A DNA stretch of 64,000 nucleotides from Maratus speciosus (taxonomy: Eukaryota > Arthropoda > Arachnida > Araneae > Salticidae), in assembly GCA_963932465.1 (NCBI GenBank), contig OZ010800.1, positions 98,413,307 through 98,477,306 of the forward strand, in the 5' to 3' direction. Positions 21,436-35,200 of this stretch are shown in pieces; position 1 is the stretch's first letter; the number at the start of each line of letters is the position of its first letter. The position numbers and the translations under genes were made by a program. The notes beneath the pieces were generated by a model. The model saw nothing but the letters and a program-made list of their open reading frames with translations. It was not told where the DNA came from and made no database searches.

Positions 21436-23665
21436 TTCTATGTACACTGCAAATAGAGGCGTCTTAAATTAAGACACATATGTGACTGAAAAGGTATTTC
21501 AGACACTTAAGTATCTGAATCTGAAAATTCAGTCATGATAGATGTCTTAATTTAAAACATATAAGTGTCTTACTATGATCATGGTGTAAACGAACTGAGA
21601 AAGGTGTCTTAAAAATCTGCAAGTGTCTACTTTTAAGACACTTTGTAACTCCGTTCCGCATTAACCACCAGGCGGCACTCTAGTTGCGCATGCGTTTTAG
21701 ATGCCTTTCGTTCGAATTGGATGTTCGTTTGTAATTCAAACTGAGAGTTTGTTTTATCTACGCGTGCATTTTAACTAATAATTTATTTTGACTTGATTCG
21801 GTTTTTTCGGAATGTGAAGTTCCAGTATTTAATCCGTATCGACATAGTGATATTCCATATTAATGAAAGGTGTCAAGCAATAACAATAATATAGTGTTCT
21901 TCGTCTCGTCAAAGCAGGTAAAGAGAACTGTTGTCTGGCGGGCTATGTTTTTAGGATGGAAATATTCCATTCTTTTAGCAGAGCTAGCCGGATGTGCAAA
22001 GGGATTTTTTTTTTTTTAATATCAAAGTGTGCTTAACTCACGGATACTAACGTAGCCTCCAATCCGGACGTCGCCTGGGTGGATGTGATTTTGGAATAAT
22101 CACACCTTTTTCCAGGTAAGTGGACCCTTCACTATGTATTGAAAACTCTCTGCGAATGTTTTCTCTTTAAATAGAGACGTCACACGAGTCTATAGCTTTA
22201 TTAGTTCCTGAGTTATGCCAAAATTTGTTTAAAGCATTTTGCCTATGGGATTTCCATGTTAAATTTTTATCTTGCTAATATTTAAATTTCTACTATTCAA
22301 ATCATCTGCAATCATGTTTCTGTATTATTTTACATCCGATGTTATCCTTAAAATAAGTTTTGGCAAGTCTGCATGGTGTATTAGTTGTTACTGAATCTAT
22401 TGAGATACACCATCCTAAGCCTTCTTTCTCTGTCTACTCGCACGCCATTACTTTAAAAATAGCAGTGACAGCACCTGTTGATCGGCTCATAATTTCTTAA
22501 TTACCATCAAGGCTATCTTAACAGCGTTTTCTTAGAGTAATTATTACACAAGAGTACCTTTTATATGAGTTTTATTTATGTATACAATATTTTTATAAGC
22601 ATTTAATGCGACATCATTTGTAACGTTCACATCGGTTTTACATTTCCCATATGTTTAATATGTGATATGTACTGAAATTCCCAACTCTTTATAGTAAACA
22701 TCCTTATTTAATTTTTATTTATTATGTATGCTTTTCATGTCTGATGACGTTTTCTTGCGTCTCAGATTTTATACACCGTGATAAATTTTAAGTTATTTAA
22801 AAGAATATAGTTCGAAAATCCTTCCATTTACCCATATCATTAATTCCCCCATACATACAGCGAATTACTTGTCTTCATTTATTAGATTAAACTGTTTTGA
22901 CTGATAAAACTCATATCCGGTCATGAAATCTGTTTTCCTTTCTGCTATATACTTTTGTTGTTTCCGAGCATTTTAGAAATATTCTATTTCCTATACTGAA
23001 AGTAGTCAACTTCAGATGTTTTCATTTTCAAGCCCGGTGATTCACACCACAATTTGAAGACTCATCAGAAATCGTCTGAAATCTGTAGACGTAAAGCGGA
23101 TAAAATGTTGTTTGCGTTTTCAATAAATCTTCTTATTTAACGAATTAGAAAATGTTCTCGCCTTATCTCTGTATCAGTCATAATGATTATTTGTAAATTC
23201 TTAAATTCATGTAATTATGTGCTGTTAACATAATTGTAAAAATACGGTAAATATATACAGCTATATTTCATTTGAAATCAATTATAATATTGATTTTTTG
23301 ATTATTTTTAGCAAAAAAGAAATCTGAAATTTAAAATGAATATCAGTAAAAAAATAGAATTTTATACTATATGTACTTAAGCATAACTGGATTTTGTACT
23401 TAAAGCTGAATTATTCTATATTTACTGAATCACAATGCAGAGTTGGAATTTTTCCAGAAGGACTTGATTAAAGCAAGGGTAAACTTTGACATGCCCCCCC
23501 CCCCCGCCCCCCACCACCTACGATTTTTGTTGCCCCAAATTCGATATGCAATTTTTTTAAAGCTTATACGTTAAATGTGTTTCGACATTGTATATTGGTT
23601 ATAATCAGTATTTTGGACTAAAAAGTAGAATAAGATTAAAAGTTAAGTACAAAAAATTTTAAATA

Positions 23666-24199
23666 CAGTAAAAACTCTTAATCGCGGGCACCTTCAGAAC
23701 GCTGAATCTGTCTGCTATTCGATTGTGTTAGCTTTTATGAGGTAAATATACATACAGTGAAACCTCCCTGTGCGACCACCTCCATTAAGCGACCAGCCCC
23801 TGAACGACCATTTTTTCATGGTACGAAATTTATTCCCATAGGCTCAATACTAATTTTACCTCTATTCAGAGACCACCCCAGTTGAACTCCCCCCATAACG
23901 GACCCATTTCTTTGAAGAAAATGAAACAAATTCCGTTTTTTCCGGGTCGCTTGAAAAAGGTTTTATTAGAATAATAATTCCGGAGAGCGCATTATTTATC
24001 AAACTTCTAAACTAAGTTTAGAAGTTTTATTTACTCCGGTAACTTTTAAGTGTTTAAACCCCTTTGTTCCTTTTTAGGCAATGAATTTAACTCTGATGAC
24101 ACATTAAGGATGACGGTCCATAAACTCACCTGCCCTATTCTGTCATGAAACTCTCAAAGGAATAGATAAAGTAATGAAAACGTCAAAATTCGTTCCAGA

Positions 24200-24233
<34 letters not shown>

Positions 24234-24774
24234 CATTTATTTATTGAATTTTGAAAGGACTTGGGAATAAAATTTATAGTAGATAAACCATAAAAGCAAA
24301 GCAAACATCAATGTATTCATTTTTTAAACTCTGCAGTAATTAACTTATGTAATTAACTTTTGTTTTGATACTTAAATTTTCATACGTTTTCTTAATTTGA
24401 AAAATATAATTTTAGTAACATTAATTGTTACATTTTTTCAACAATTAAATTCTAGATTTTAACATGACCTCCATGAAGAGACCACCTTTCGGAGCGACCA
24501 ATTTTTATTGGAACGGAAGTGGTCGCTTTAGGGAGGTTTTACTGTATATTGATTAAGGTGAGTGCTCGCTAAAGATAACTGTTCGTATGAAGGCTTTGCA
24601 GTAAAATCTCCATAACGGACAATCCTAAATAAAGGACACCACTATGTAGGAAACACATTTTTTTATTGAAAATATGCAAAATTTTTATACACTTATACCT
24701 CAGAAAAGCAGACACCTCCGAACGTCGGACAAATTCCACGGTTCCGAGGTGCCCGCTATTGAGAGGTTTTACTG
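23666..24774. mobile_element. pogo/Tigger-like MITE, outer copy
   Basis: Ends CAGTAAAAACTCTTAATCGC (left) and the complement of CAGTAAAACCTCTCAATAGC (right), with TA outside both ends. Inside the ends, 'GGGCACCTTCAGAACG' matches 'GGGCACCTCGGAACCG'. CAGTRAAAMCTC ends with a TA duplication are characteristic of pogo/Tigger non-autonomous elements. A second element (23755-24544) has inserted into it. Confidence 0.75.
23755..24544. mobile_element. pogo/Tigger-like MITE, nested copy
   Basis: Ends CAGTGAAACCTCCCTGTGCG (left) and the complement of CAGTAAAACCTCCCTAAAGC (right), TA outside both ends (23753-23754, 24545-24546). Further inward 'CGACCACCTCCATT' matches 'CGACCACTTCCGTT'. It is wholly inside the outer copy and so inserted later. 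A 31-nt A run at 24201-24231 lies within. There is no transposase. Confidence 0.8.
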
Positions 24775-25021
24775 TATGAAGAAAAATATATTTTGTTTTT
24801 AACCTTATTCTACTCTAGAAATTCATAATATTGGTTAATAATAAATATTGATTAATAAATATTACAATATAATACTCATATACTGTAAATTTGGGGGAAT
24901 CCAGTGTTAGATTTTATTTAACACAGAAATAAAAATGCTTAAACTAATTTACTGAAAATATCTTATTTAAATGGGAAAAAATTGCACAACATAGCAGGGA
25001 TGGGATTCTTTCTGAAGGAGT

Positions 25022-25617
25022 GAATCATTTTTTATATTTGGGAGTAATTTGTTACCATAAAGCAGAGCTGATTGCAGCATGGGCAAACTGGGCTGTTTCT
25101 ATGGGCCTTTAGTTTTACGGGCCCCTAAATTTGGTACGAAATTTCCATATAGCTGATATTTTAAATTCGTTTTGATCTTACACTTATTTTAATAAATATT
25201 TTGCACTTTTAGAACATGATTAGGCTAAAGAAAATGATATATTTTTTTTTTGTAACAGTATATGAAGGCAATGGGGGGAGGGGGTGAATGAATACTAGGC
25301 CTTTGGACTTGAAGCAATTTGAAGTTCTCACTAAAAGTAATAAACATTTTTGATGCCGTAGGGCATATATGATAACACATAAATACATATTTAGGTGAAA
25401 AAAAAATATATATATATATTATCCTATTCTAAAACTACAAAATACTGATTACAATCCTCATAAGGTCAAAACTGATTTAAAATACCAGCTTTATGAAAAT
25501 TTCATACCCAATTTGGGGTACCCTAAAATCAGGGGGCAGGGAAGCATCCCAGTTTTCCCACGCTGCAATCAGCTCTGCTGTATGGCAACAAATTATTCCC
25601 ATTTATAAAAAAAAATA
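25022..25617. repeat. Foldback with AGCTGATTGCAGC motif
   Basis: The left text 'CAGAGCTGATTGCAGCATGG' (25063) has its complement 'CACGCTGCAATCAGCTCTG' ending at 25577, and the match continues outward through GTTACCATA / GTTGCCATA to about 25022 and 25617. There is no clear target duplication. It lies inside the CACTG-ended element, near its right end. Confidence 0.65.
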
Positions 25618-25946
25618 TTCAATGTGGTCAAACATGGCTGCGTATATGGTTTAGAAAGAAAATGGTCAAAGATGGCTTCATATTGGCTAAAAAAAAAAAG
25701 GCTCAAAGATGGCCGCAATTAAGACATTTGAAATGTCTGAAATTCAGATGTAAGAAGTGTCTGAAAAATTTAAGACACTTTAAAACGTCTTAAAATTGAA
25801 CACTCATGTTTCAGACACTTAAGTGTCTGAAATTCAGACGCAAGAAGTGTCTGAAAATTTTAAGACATTTTAAAACGTCTGAAAATTGAACACTGCGTTT
25901 CAGACACTTAAATGTCTGAATTTCAGACATTTAAGTTTACAGTGTA

Positions 25947-27559
25947 TTTGTTTAATTACGTTAACACAAATGTGCCAAATGCTTAGTTTAGACATGACTA
26001 AACAAACACAAAAAATCTCAATTAAAGCTATAAATTAAGTGCAACAAGAATTCTTAAATACATATTTGTTTCTGCTTTTATACGAACTATGTGTCAATAA
26101 TTTAATGTCAGAATTAAAAAATGATTAATCCGATATGCGTGGAAAGTACATACTTAATAATTAATCATATTTTTATTCCAAACTCCTTTACTCGTCGTTT
26201 TGATAAAAATCAAATGTTTGCTGGCTTCTTTGTAAATATTTTCGTAAAGGAAAACGTCTTTATAATATGTGCACATACATTAATTCGACTGTACGTTCTG
26301 TTAAAGTTCAATAATTTCTAAATTTACTTTCATGGCAGTCTTTTCCTTTTTTAAAGATTCTCTTAAGAATTGCATCAAAATTTCAGTAATCACAAATAAA
26401 AATATTAGTATCATCCCTTTTTTTATTTATTTATTTCTTTTGTTAAATAAAAACAATCAATCAGTATTGCCTGTGAAATAATAAAGTTTATCTTTATGCA
26501 TAAAGTCATGACTTCGTTTTGAAAACATCCCAAATACCAAACAAATGGATACAAAGAAATCACAAATATAACTTGTTCGTTTCTTTTAAGCATAATTGCA
26601 TAATAAACAATTGCATGATGTCGAAATTATAATTTATTATAATTTTAGATATGTCTCTACTTAAAAATATAAATTTTATCTCGTTTTACTGCGCCATATT
26701 GATTACAAGAAAATTAGTCAAACCACATTTGCATCCATATTTCTGAAATATTTTGCTTGAATAGTTTGATAAATTAAATTTCCGCACTAACTTCTTACGC
26801 TACGTGCGGCACGTATAAATATTGTATACAATGTGAAAAGTCCTTGAATTCGGACACCAGTATCTTTGCACAGGAAATTTTGCAATTAAAGTTTCGCCCA
26901 CAGAAAACTTAAGCAATTAAATAATGTAAAAAAAAAGTTTGTCTGAAAACAATTGTGAAATAATAGAGTTTAAACTGATGTTCGTCGTGACAATGTGATG
27001 TCACCGTAGCGAAATCCTTTCCATCGCTAATGGCTAACTGTGAGTACTTTTAACCGTCTGACAGACAAGTCCCTGTTACAGGTGCACTGAACTGTAATTT
27101 TCATTGCAATTCATTCATTATTTATATTAATATAGATTTTTAAATTTTGCTGTCTTTTCATTCGTTGGTTCATAGTTATTACTCACAAGCATTACCAGCA
27201 ACTACTCAGTTAAGTTTTATTAATATGATGTTGAAACAATTGTTGAGTTTTAAAGTTAAAATAATATGCAGTGAAAGCAACATTACATCTTTACCCTTTT
27301 TCTGGAACATCAGAGGATTAATATTGAGTAGATATAATAATAGGTTTTCTGTTACTTGTCTAGTAGTGAAATCGTTGGCGAAGAGACAAGATTTCAAAGA
27401 TCCAAAATCCTACTTTTGGCTTCTATATTTACTGTAAATTGTTATTATCTTTAAAAAGTGATCCCCGACACTCGTGTACAAAATATGAATGCAGAACTGT
27501 TAACGAACCAACGAATCATAACTGAATATATTTTCCAAGATGCATTAAACATTATATAT
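25947..27559. other. AT-rich DNA, no gene seen
   Basis: No transposon ends, tandem repeats or coding relics could be supported. Open frames at 26121-26321 and 27147-27437 have low-complexity composition and no recognisable domain. Confidence 0.4.
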
Positions 27560-30369
27560 TCTAATATTAGAAAGAGGTAAAATTTGTTTATTTGTAGGAG
27601 GTAAGCTCTGGAACTACCTCAACCGATTCCAAAAGTAATGGTATCAAAATGATGGTGTTAGTCCAACTTAGAATGTAGGCTATATCGTATGTCCGTGCCA
27701 TTTGCCAAAAGGGGGTGCAGGAGCAAAAAACGTTCTAAAAATGCGATTTTTGTGTTACTGAAGGGCCTAGAAACATGAAATTTGTGATGATAGTAACTTA
27801 TAAGATACTAATGGCCATTTCTTAAAAAAATCGAAATTAAAAAGAGGTGAAAAGAACGCAAAAGCGTTCTAAATGTCGATTTTTACGCAATCTCAAGAAG
27901 TACCAAACCGATTTAAAAAATAATGGCATCAAAATGATGAAGACAACACTTGCTCCAATATAGTCTACATTTTATGTCGGTGCCACAACCCCTAAAAGAG
28001 GCGCAGGAGCAAAAAAAACTTTCGAAATTGCAATTTTTGTGTTACTGAAGGCTCCAGATACATGCAATTTTGAATGTTAGTTACTTATAAGATATAAATT
28101 ATCTATAAGAACATTTCTTAAAAAATTCGAAATTTAAAAGGTGTGAAAATGCGCCAAAAGAGTTCTAAAAAACGTTCTAAATGGCGATTTCTACGCAATC
28201 TCAAAAAGTACGCAACCTATTTTAAAATTAATAGTTGGAAATTGATGATGACAGACCATGCTCCAACATAGGTTCTATTTTATGTCGGTATCACTAACAC
28301 CTAGGGGTTGCAGAAGCAAAAAAACTTCTAAATTGCGATTTTTGTGTTAATGAAGGGACTAGAACTCTGGAATTAGACAGCGCTGTTATTTATAAGATAC
28401 AAATGATCTCTAAGAACATTTCCTAAAAAATCAAAATTTAAAATTATGAAAATGAGCGAAAAGCAATCTAAAAAACTTTTTTAATTGCGATTTATATGCA
28501 ATCTAAGAAAGTACCGAACTGACTTAAGAAATAATGGTGTGAAAACGATTGTGACAGCCCTCGCTGCAACATAGGCAGTATTTCATGTCGGTGAAACTAC
28601 CCCAAAGGGGGTGAAGGAGAAAAAAACGATCTAAATTGCGTTTTTTGTAATACTGTAGTACTAGCAGTTTGGAACTAGGCATGGTAGTTACTTATAAGAT
28701 ATAAACGATCTTTAAGAACATTTCCTAAATAAATCGAAATTTAAAAAGTGTGAAAATGGACGAAAAACGTTCTAAAAAACGTTCTAAATTGCGATTTCTA
28801 CGCAATGCCAGAAAGTACCCACACGATTTCAAAAGTAATGGTTGGAAATTGATGATGACAGCCCTTGCTCCAATATAGGATCTATTTCATGTCGGCGTCA
28901 CTACCACATTGCGGTTGCATTTAAAAAAAACGTTCTAAATTGTGATTTTGTGTCAAAGTGAAGGGGGCTAGCAACTTGAAATTTGGCATGGTAATTACTT
29001 ATGAGTTGTAAATACTATCTGAGAAGAGTTTCTTAAAAATTTGAAATTTAAAAGGGGTGAAAATTAACGTAAAGCGTTTTAAAAACGTTCTAAATAGCGA
29101 TTTCTAAGCAATCTCAGGAAATATAAACCAATTTTAGAAGTTATGGTTTAAATTGATGGTGACAGTCCCTACTCCAACATAGGCTATATTGTACGTTGTT
29201 ATCACTAGCCCTTGGGGGTTACAGGAGCAAAATCTGTTCTAAATTGCGTTTTATGTGTTACTGGGGGTGAGGTCTAACATTTTAAATTTGGAATGGTAAT
29301 TACTTCAAATATGCACATGCTTTCTAAGAATTGTCGAAAGAAAATTCGAAATTTAAAAGGGTGAAGTGAGCGAAAGGCGTTCTATAAGCGTTCTAAATTA
29401 CGATTTTTATTCAATTGTATGAAATACCAAACCGATTTCATGCATGATGATTGCAAATTTATGGGGATAGAACCTGCTGAAACATAAGCTATATTTTATG
29501 TCGAAAGTTGCAGGAGCAAAAAACTTTCTAAATTGCGATAACTGCGGTACTGAAGAGGCTAGAAACTTTAAATATAACACGGTAGTTACTTATAAATTAT
29601 AAATGTCCTCTACGAACAGTCGAAAAAAAATTAAAAATTAAAAACGGTTGAAGAGAAGGGAAGGAACGAAAAGCATTCTAAAAGAGTCCTAAATTACGAT
29701 TTCTATGGAATCTCAGGAAATAATATACTGATTACAGAAGTTATGGGTTGCGAATCAAGAGTGATAGTCCCTGATGCTATACGGACTATATTTTATGCCG
29801 GCGTCACTACCACCTGATTGGCAGGAACAACAAGAAAGTGTTTAAAATATCTAAATTAAGTTTTTTATAGAATATTAGGAAATACCAACCGATTTCAAGA
29901 TTAATGTTGGCAAATTAATGGCGACAGTCTCTGTTTCAACTTTTTTCTAGACCTTCTATTTCCACTCTTTTTCGGCATTTTATTTTGGTGCCATTAACAC
30001 CAGAGTGATTTTAAATTATTAGTCAAGAAACATTAAATTTGACATAATGTTTAAGTTTAAGATGTAAATGTGTTAATATAATTTCTAAAAAATTCAAAAA
30101 TTCAAATGAATATTGAAATGAGCGTATGAAATGAGAATAAAAGTCTCAAAATACTTTCTAAATTATCATTTAATTGGAATTAGTTTTAGTTCTTATTAAT
30201 TAATATCTCATTTCCGTCTATTGCACTTTATAAGGAAGTGTATCAAACTGTGGCTTAATTTATAATTTTTGAATTATTTCAAAAAGTGTTTTTCTAATAA
30301 AAAATAGTCATGCAAATATTAGTTGGCATATTTAAAATATTACGCGAGAAAAGCCACGGGGTTTGCTAG
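27560..30369 (+). mobile_element. Helitron-like element made of about 300-bp repeats
   Basis: It begins TCTAATATTAGAAAGAGGTA with 'AAATTTGTTTATTTGT' and ends 'AAAGCCACGGGGTTTGCTAG' followed by T. A TC start, a CTAG end followed by T and a GC-rich hairpin-like stretch before the end fit Helitron/Helentron-type elements. Between them about eight or nine degenerate units of roughly 300 bp follow each other, each with 'GCGATTTTTGTGTTACTGAA', 'TAAGATATAAAT', 'AAGAACATTTCCTAAA' and 'CTAAATTGCGATTT'. No Rep/helicase peptide is seen, so it is non-autonomous. Tandem repeats inside short Helitron relatives are known from other animals. Confidence 0.5.
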
Positions 30370-31604
30370 TGTGTCATATATTGAAGAAATAAATATGTGT
30401 ATCCGTTTTGCGGTTCCTTCAAAGTTTACAATTAATATCAGAGCTGTTTTAAACGAACTAAATACATTTAAAAAATTAAGTGCACACATTCTTAATTATG
30501 AAAGAATGAAACTATACCTTAATGATTTTTATTTATTATAATAATTTATGACACATATAGTGAATTTCAGACAGTATTTTTCATCATCCCATGACATTAA
30601 AAAAATATTTTAATCTATCCTTTCAGAGAATTTCAGTAAATACTAATCATAACCTCTATATACTGAAATCTGTATGCATATTGCTCTAGGAAAAGTATCA
30701 TTAAGTAATATTTAAAGATAATTCTTGACTCCATCTGTGCCCTATTAATCAAAATTTTCCAACGACATTTTCCGCTTGTTTAGTAACACGGTATGTATAA
30801 ATTATTGTTAGGAATGTACGCTTTTATAATGGTAATGTTTTTCTTAAATTTAACATTGCATTCTACTATTGAATGAGCAAATAATTTATAGAGTTTGTCT
30901 CTCTAGTTAAAATAATTATTTCAGTTTATTTAATATCCCTCAAAATTTATCAATCCATGTTTTCTTTTAACAAATCCTTTAAAGTTATTATTATAATAAC
31001 TGATTAGATGAGTTCTTTTATTAAAAATATCATTTTCCAGAATAACAAAAAAAAACTATGGTATTTAATGCGTTTTAATTTACTTTCATGAAAGGGACAC
31101 AAGATGACGAAAAAGTAAACTTGTAGTTAGCATTCAGGAAGTTACCTTATAGGACATTACTATATATTATATCACTATCTTCAATAGCCAAAACTATTTC
31201 CTAAATTCAGAAAGTGAAGTATTTTACAACTCTCTCATTAAATATTTTGCAGAATACTGAATAAAGATGAACTGTTCACCCAATATGAAAGATTGTCGTT
31301 CTAAGTTTATATAACTTAAATAACTTCAAATCAGAAAACAGAGAAATTATCAGTTTAATAAAAGCAGAAATAACTTACATATCATTGAACCACCATCTTG
31401 TTTGAATCGTTATGTTCAATTCTATCGATATTTCATTGTAATTACATATCACTTAATAATTTACGTATTATTACATCAAATAAATTTTTAAAAAATGCTG
31501 TTTTCCTGTTTTCTAACTCATTTTTCTGTAATAAAAGAACAATGCGTGACGACAACCATAAATTTTGAATGTTTTTTTTTTAAAACAAATGTCCAAATAT
31601 CTCA
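30370..31604. other. AT-rich DNA, no gene seen
   Basis: No structure that I can support. The composition is uniformly AT-rich. Confidence 0.45.
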
Positions 31605-31830
31605 TACGGGGTCACAACTGTCCAGTGGTTAATTCTCGAACAGTTAGTGTTCGTACGCATAAAGAAAAAAAAACAGACATTTTAGTACCATGATTCTTTT
31701 TAAGTATTATTTGCCTTATTTAATGCAAAACATTCCTAACACAAGCAATATTGACGTTACTAAATGTCTGGTACTAAATTGTCTAAAACTTTTTTAAATT
31801 CATTATGCGTACGATCCCCGCATATAGTTC
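31605..31830. repeat. Inverted repeat with a tRNA-like phrase
   Basis: 'ATACGGGGTC' and 'GTTCGTACGCATAA' on the left (31605-31665) pair with 'TTATGCGTACGATCCCCGCA' on the right (31803-31822), and 'AGACATTTTAGTACCA' pairs with its complement near 31760. The left arm alone carries an insert with 'TGTCCAGTGGTTAATTC', which resembles a tRNA A-box/D-arm. The complete cloverleaf is not present, so this is not called as a tRNA. Confidence 0.4.
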
Positions 31831-32246
31831 CAATTTAAAAAAAAAAGTTTTTTAATTAGGTATAGAAGCATCTTAAAACCGATTTCATTCAATAAAAACA
31901 TTTCTTACGAAATTTGAATTTTTATACGGTACCCGGTCCTATAAGTTTTATTTGGTAAAAATGTTGCATTACACTAAGAAAAAATACAGAAATAGTTCCA
32001 TTCTTCTAAAATTAAATCCGATCGAGTAATAGCTGTTTAATGTTAATGAATAATTCTTGCTTCAAATTAGGTCATTCATAAATTTACTAGAAATGTAAAT
32101 AAACGTAAGATATAAAATAATAATAACCAGGAGTAAAATTTATATTATATTATACATTTTAAACCTATTTTCATTCTGGCCAATCAAAGAAATATATACA
32201 ATTTGTACAAAAAAAATAAGAGAATAATAATGGAAGGATGAAAATG
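31831..32246. other. AT-rich DNA, no gene seen
   Basis: Nothing supported. Confidence 0.45.
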
Positions 32247-35200
32247 TTAACCCTTTCGGCCCTGACTTTTTTCTTAAAGGCTAAAAAAATTAAAACTGTT
32301 CTCAACTTTTTTTTTTAATTTGCCGCTACTTGTCTACTAAAAAGTCAAAATGTAGAATGCACATATGTGATTATGAGGTTTTTACGTATAGGGCCATTCC
32401 ATGTGTCGTGTGTGACATTTTGAACAAATAAATTTCTAATTAATCAAGGATTTTTCAATATATTTCTTATTTAAAAATCCAAACAAAAGTTCTTTAACAC
32501 TAGAAAGACTGAAACTTGGTATATACCCATATTGCCCAAAAGAAGTCTAAATGACTGCATTGTGAAAGATTAACTAATGTGTAAAGAAATGTGTTTAAAA
32601 TTAATTTTTAATATTTTTTATATTATTTACAGTTATATAACAAGTTATTAGTAAGTATTATTAATAAAATAATCTATGCATTATTAGTTGTACATTTTAT
32701 GCAAATGAAAGTGGAAATCTTTTTATGTGTACATCTTCCGCAAAGACACTTTTGACATTTTTCAGATATATTATTTGTTTTATAGTTGGGGCAAAGTCGT
32801 ACTTGAGAAATTTCGCATTTGTTAGAATGGGTTGCATTTGATGATGTTGCAGTTGATCTTTGTGGGTCTTCATGTTCTGATGAATTTTTCTGTCTTGCAG
32901 CTCTGTATTCGGTGGAAAGCTCTTCTGCTAATTGAAACAAGAACTCTTTTCTTTGTATTTGTATTCCTGTCATTTCTTTGTAAAGGATCCAAGCATTTAT
33001 AGTAGCCAAATCTAAAATATTGAAAAATATTTGGAAGGGCCATCTACGAGAACTAGCTTTTACTGTATATTTTCCGGCCATTTGTTCCGCCATATCAACT
33101 CCTAATTGTGTGCTGTTATAAAATTGAATAGATTCCGGTAAAATTTTTTTATTACTTTTTTCAATTTTCACAAATTTATTCTTAGAACTTAGAACAGCTA
33201 TTCTTTTATTTGGTTTGCTTTTATATATTCTAAGAAAACAGTTCTCTGATTTGTATAGCAAAGTGGAAAAACGAGGCATGTTATCCTTTGTCTGTTTAGT
33301 TGCTTTGGGTAGTTCTCTTTTGTTTCCCCTAATATATCCAACTAGAGTTGTTCGTTTGGCCAATTATTTTGTCGCGAGTGACATGCAAGTGAAAAAGTTA
33401 TCGGTCGTGATATTTCTTCCACAGTTTGTATATAGCTCGACGAGTTTTAGAACAACATTTTCACCGAGGAGCATTGACGATGGTCATTGTTCATCTTTTT
33501 TTCAAATAAGGAAAAACATTCAAAACATATTTGCTACTAACATCTGATATAAGCCAGAATTTGATGCCAAATTTGATGGGTTTATTAGGCATATACTGCA
33601 TAAACCTGCATCTGGCTTTTGACGGAAATAACTACTCGTCAACTGTTATATTTTGCCCTGGTTGATAGCAAGCTTGACTGTTTTCAATGAACCTGTCCCA
33701 TATTTCCGAAACAAAGGGAAATTTATTTGTTTACAGGCGCCTTCTTCTTTCGGTTCGTTTGTCAAAACGAATAAACCGTAGGATTTGCTTGAACTTTTCT
33801 CTGGCCATAGCTTTTTCTAAAAAAATCGGGACCCCACTTTGCTGACCATAAATAACTCAGCTTTAATTTTTTTGCCTCCGAGGCTAGGCTCCACGAGCAT
33901 ATAAAATCCCAATAAATGCACGTATTTTCGGTAATGCTGTTATCCAATCGTTCCTCAAAATTTGGCAGCTTTCTTCTTGTGTGCGCTTTTTATATGTTTG
34001 AAATATAGTTATCTATTATCATCAGGAATGCACTGATGGGATTATCTGCCATAATGCTCATTTTTGTGTAGCCTGTTTACCCTATAACACCCTTGAAAAT
34101 ACAAGTAGATGGTAACCTTCCAGAAATACCACCTTTGTCAAATTTTGACCACACAGTACCACCGGCAGCTGTTTCGGTCTCCTGAAAGGTGTTTTCAGTT
34201 TCTCCATTGGAGTCTGAGCTACTTACCACTCTACACTTTTTCCTGGGCATATTGATGATACTTTCATTTTCGTCTTTGGTGATCTACTCTTCATCGCTGT
34301 CTTCAGTGTCAGATGTTTCACTTTGAATATAACCCAATTTATTTTCAGCTGATAGTTCAGAATTTGCTGCATCTGATTCTATATTGGAGCACAGTTCACT
34401 TATGTTCGTTAGCTTTTCCAATAACTCAAATTATTCACTCTAATAGTCACCGTAATATTCTAATAATAGTATTCTCTCTCTCTAATATTCACTCTAATTT
34501 ATTCGACATTTCTTTCATGAATTTAGGGCGCAAAAGAAAAAAACAAACAACTTGTTAGAACAAGTATCACTACATAAAGACCCGAATAACAAGTACTACT
34601 TTGCCTTATTGAGCAACTGCAACTTATCAAGTATACGCCCACATCGATAATTTATCATGTGGTGGTAATCGAAAAAAAAATGAAAACTGTTATTTCCCCA
34701 CAGAGCCGAAATGGTCATATAAGAAATTTACTCAATTCAATAATAAGAGTCTTTTGATTATTTAAAATTTCCCAAGCAGTCAAAATTACTGCTTTTGGGC
34801 AATATAGGTATAACACACAGATATATATATATATATATACCGGAAATGAAGGAGGGGGAGTTAACTACAATGATTAATAAACGCATTTATATGTTGTACA
34901 AAAAGTCACAAAATTCTAAGTAATTGTGTCATTATATACATAACTGTTTTTCTAATTGAAAGTAAAAAGCAGTCCAAATGACTTCTTTGGGCAATCTAGT
35001 GTTACAAAATATACACTTTACCGTATTATATTATGCAAAAACTTATCATTTTGATATAATAGTTATTTTTAAATAGCTTTTTAAAAACATTACGTATGTG
35101 ACTTTAAAAAAAAAGAAGAAAATTTTGAGTAATGAAATTATATGATATATATCTGTGAGTTTTATTTCCACACATTTAAATTAAAAAATGTATTAATAAC

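Larger units (their letters stand above)
21445..25944. mobile_element. 4.5-kb CACTG-ended element with subterminal repeats
   Basis: CACTGCAAAT starts the left end and the complement of CACTGTAAACTT closes the right end, with TA outside both (21443-21444, 25945-25946). Both subterminal regions (21460-21660 and 25720-25935) are dense with short palindromic words of the type CAGACACTTAAGTGTCTGA in both orientations. Short terminal repeats beginning CACT(A/G) with clustered subterminal repeats are the hallmark of CACTA/EnSpm elements, though a TA duplication would also fit Tc1/mariner. No transposase is visible. The centre has been invaded by pogo-like MITEs and another foldback. CAG/GTAAAG (21916) and CCAG/GTAAGT (22114) resemble splice donors. 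Confidence 0.55.

Noticed and set aside
31605..31680. Possible tRNA gene
   Set aside because: An A-box-like phrase and a GATCCCCGC-like 3' part exist, but they are about 150 bp apart and no cloverleaf with an anticodon stem can be formed.
33215..33547. 110-codon plus-strand frame
   Set aside because: Antisense shadow of the piggyBac transposase.
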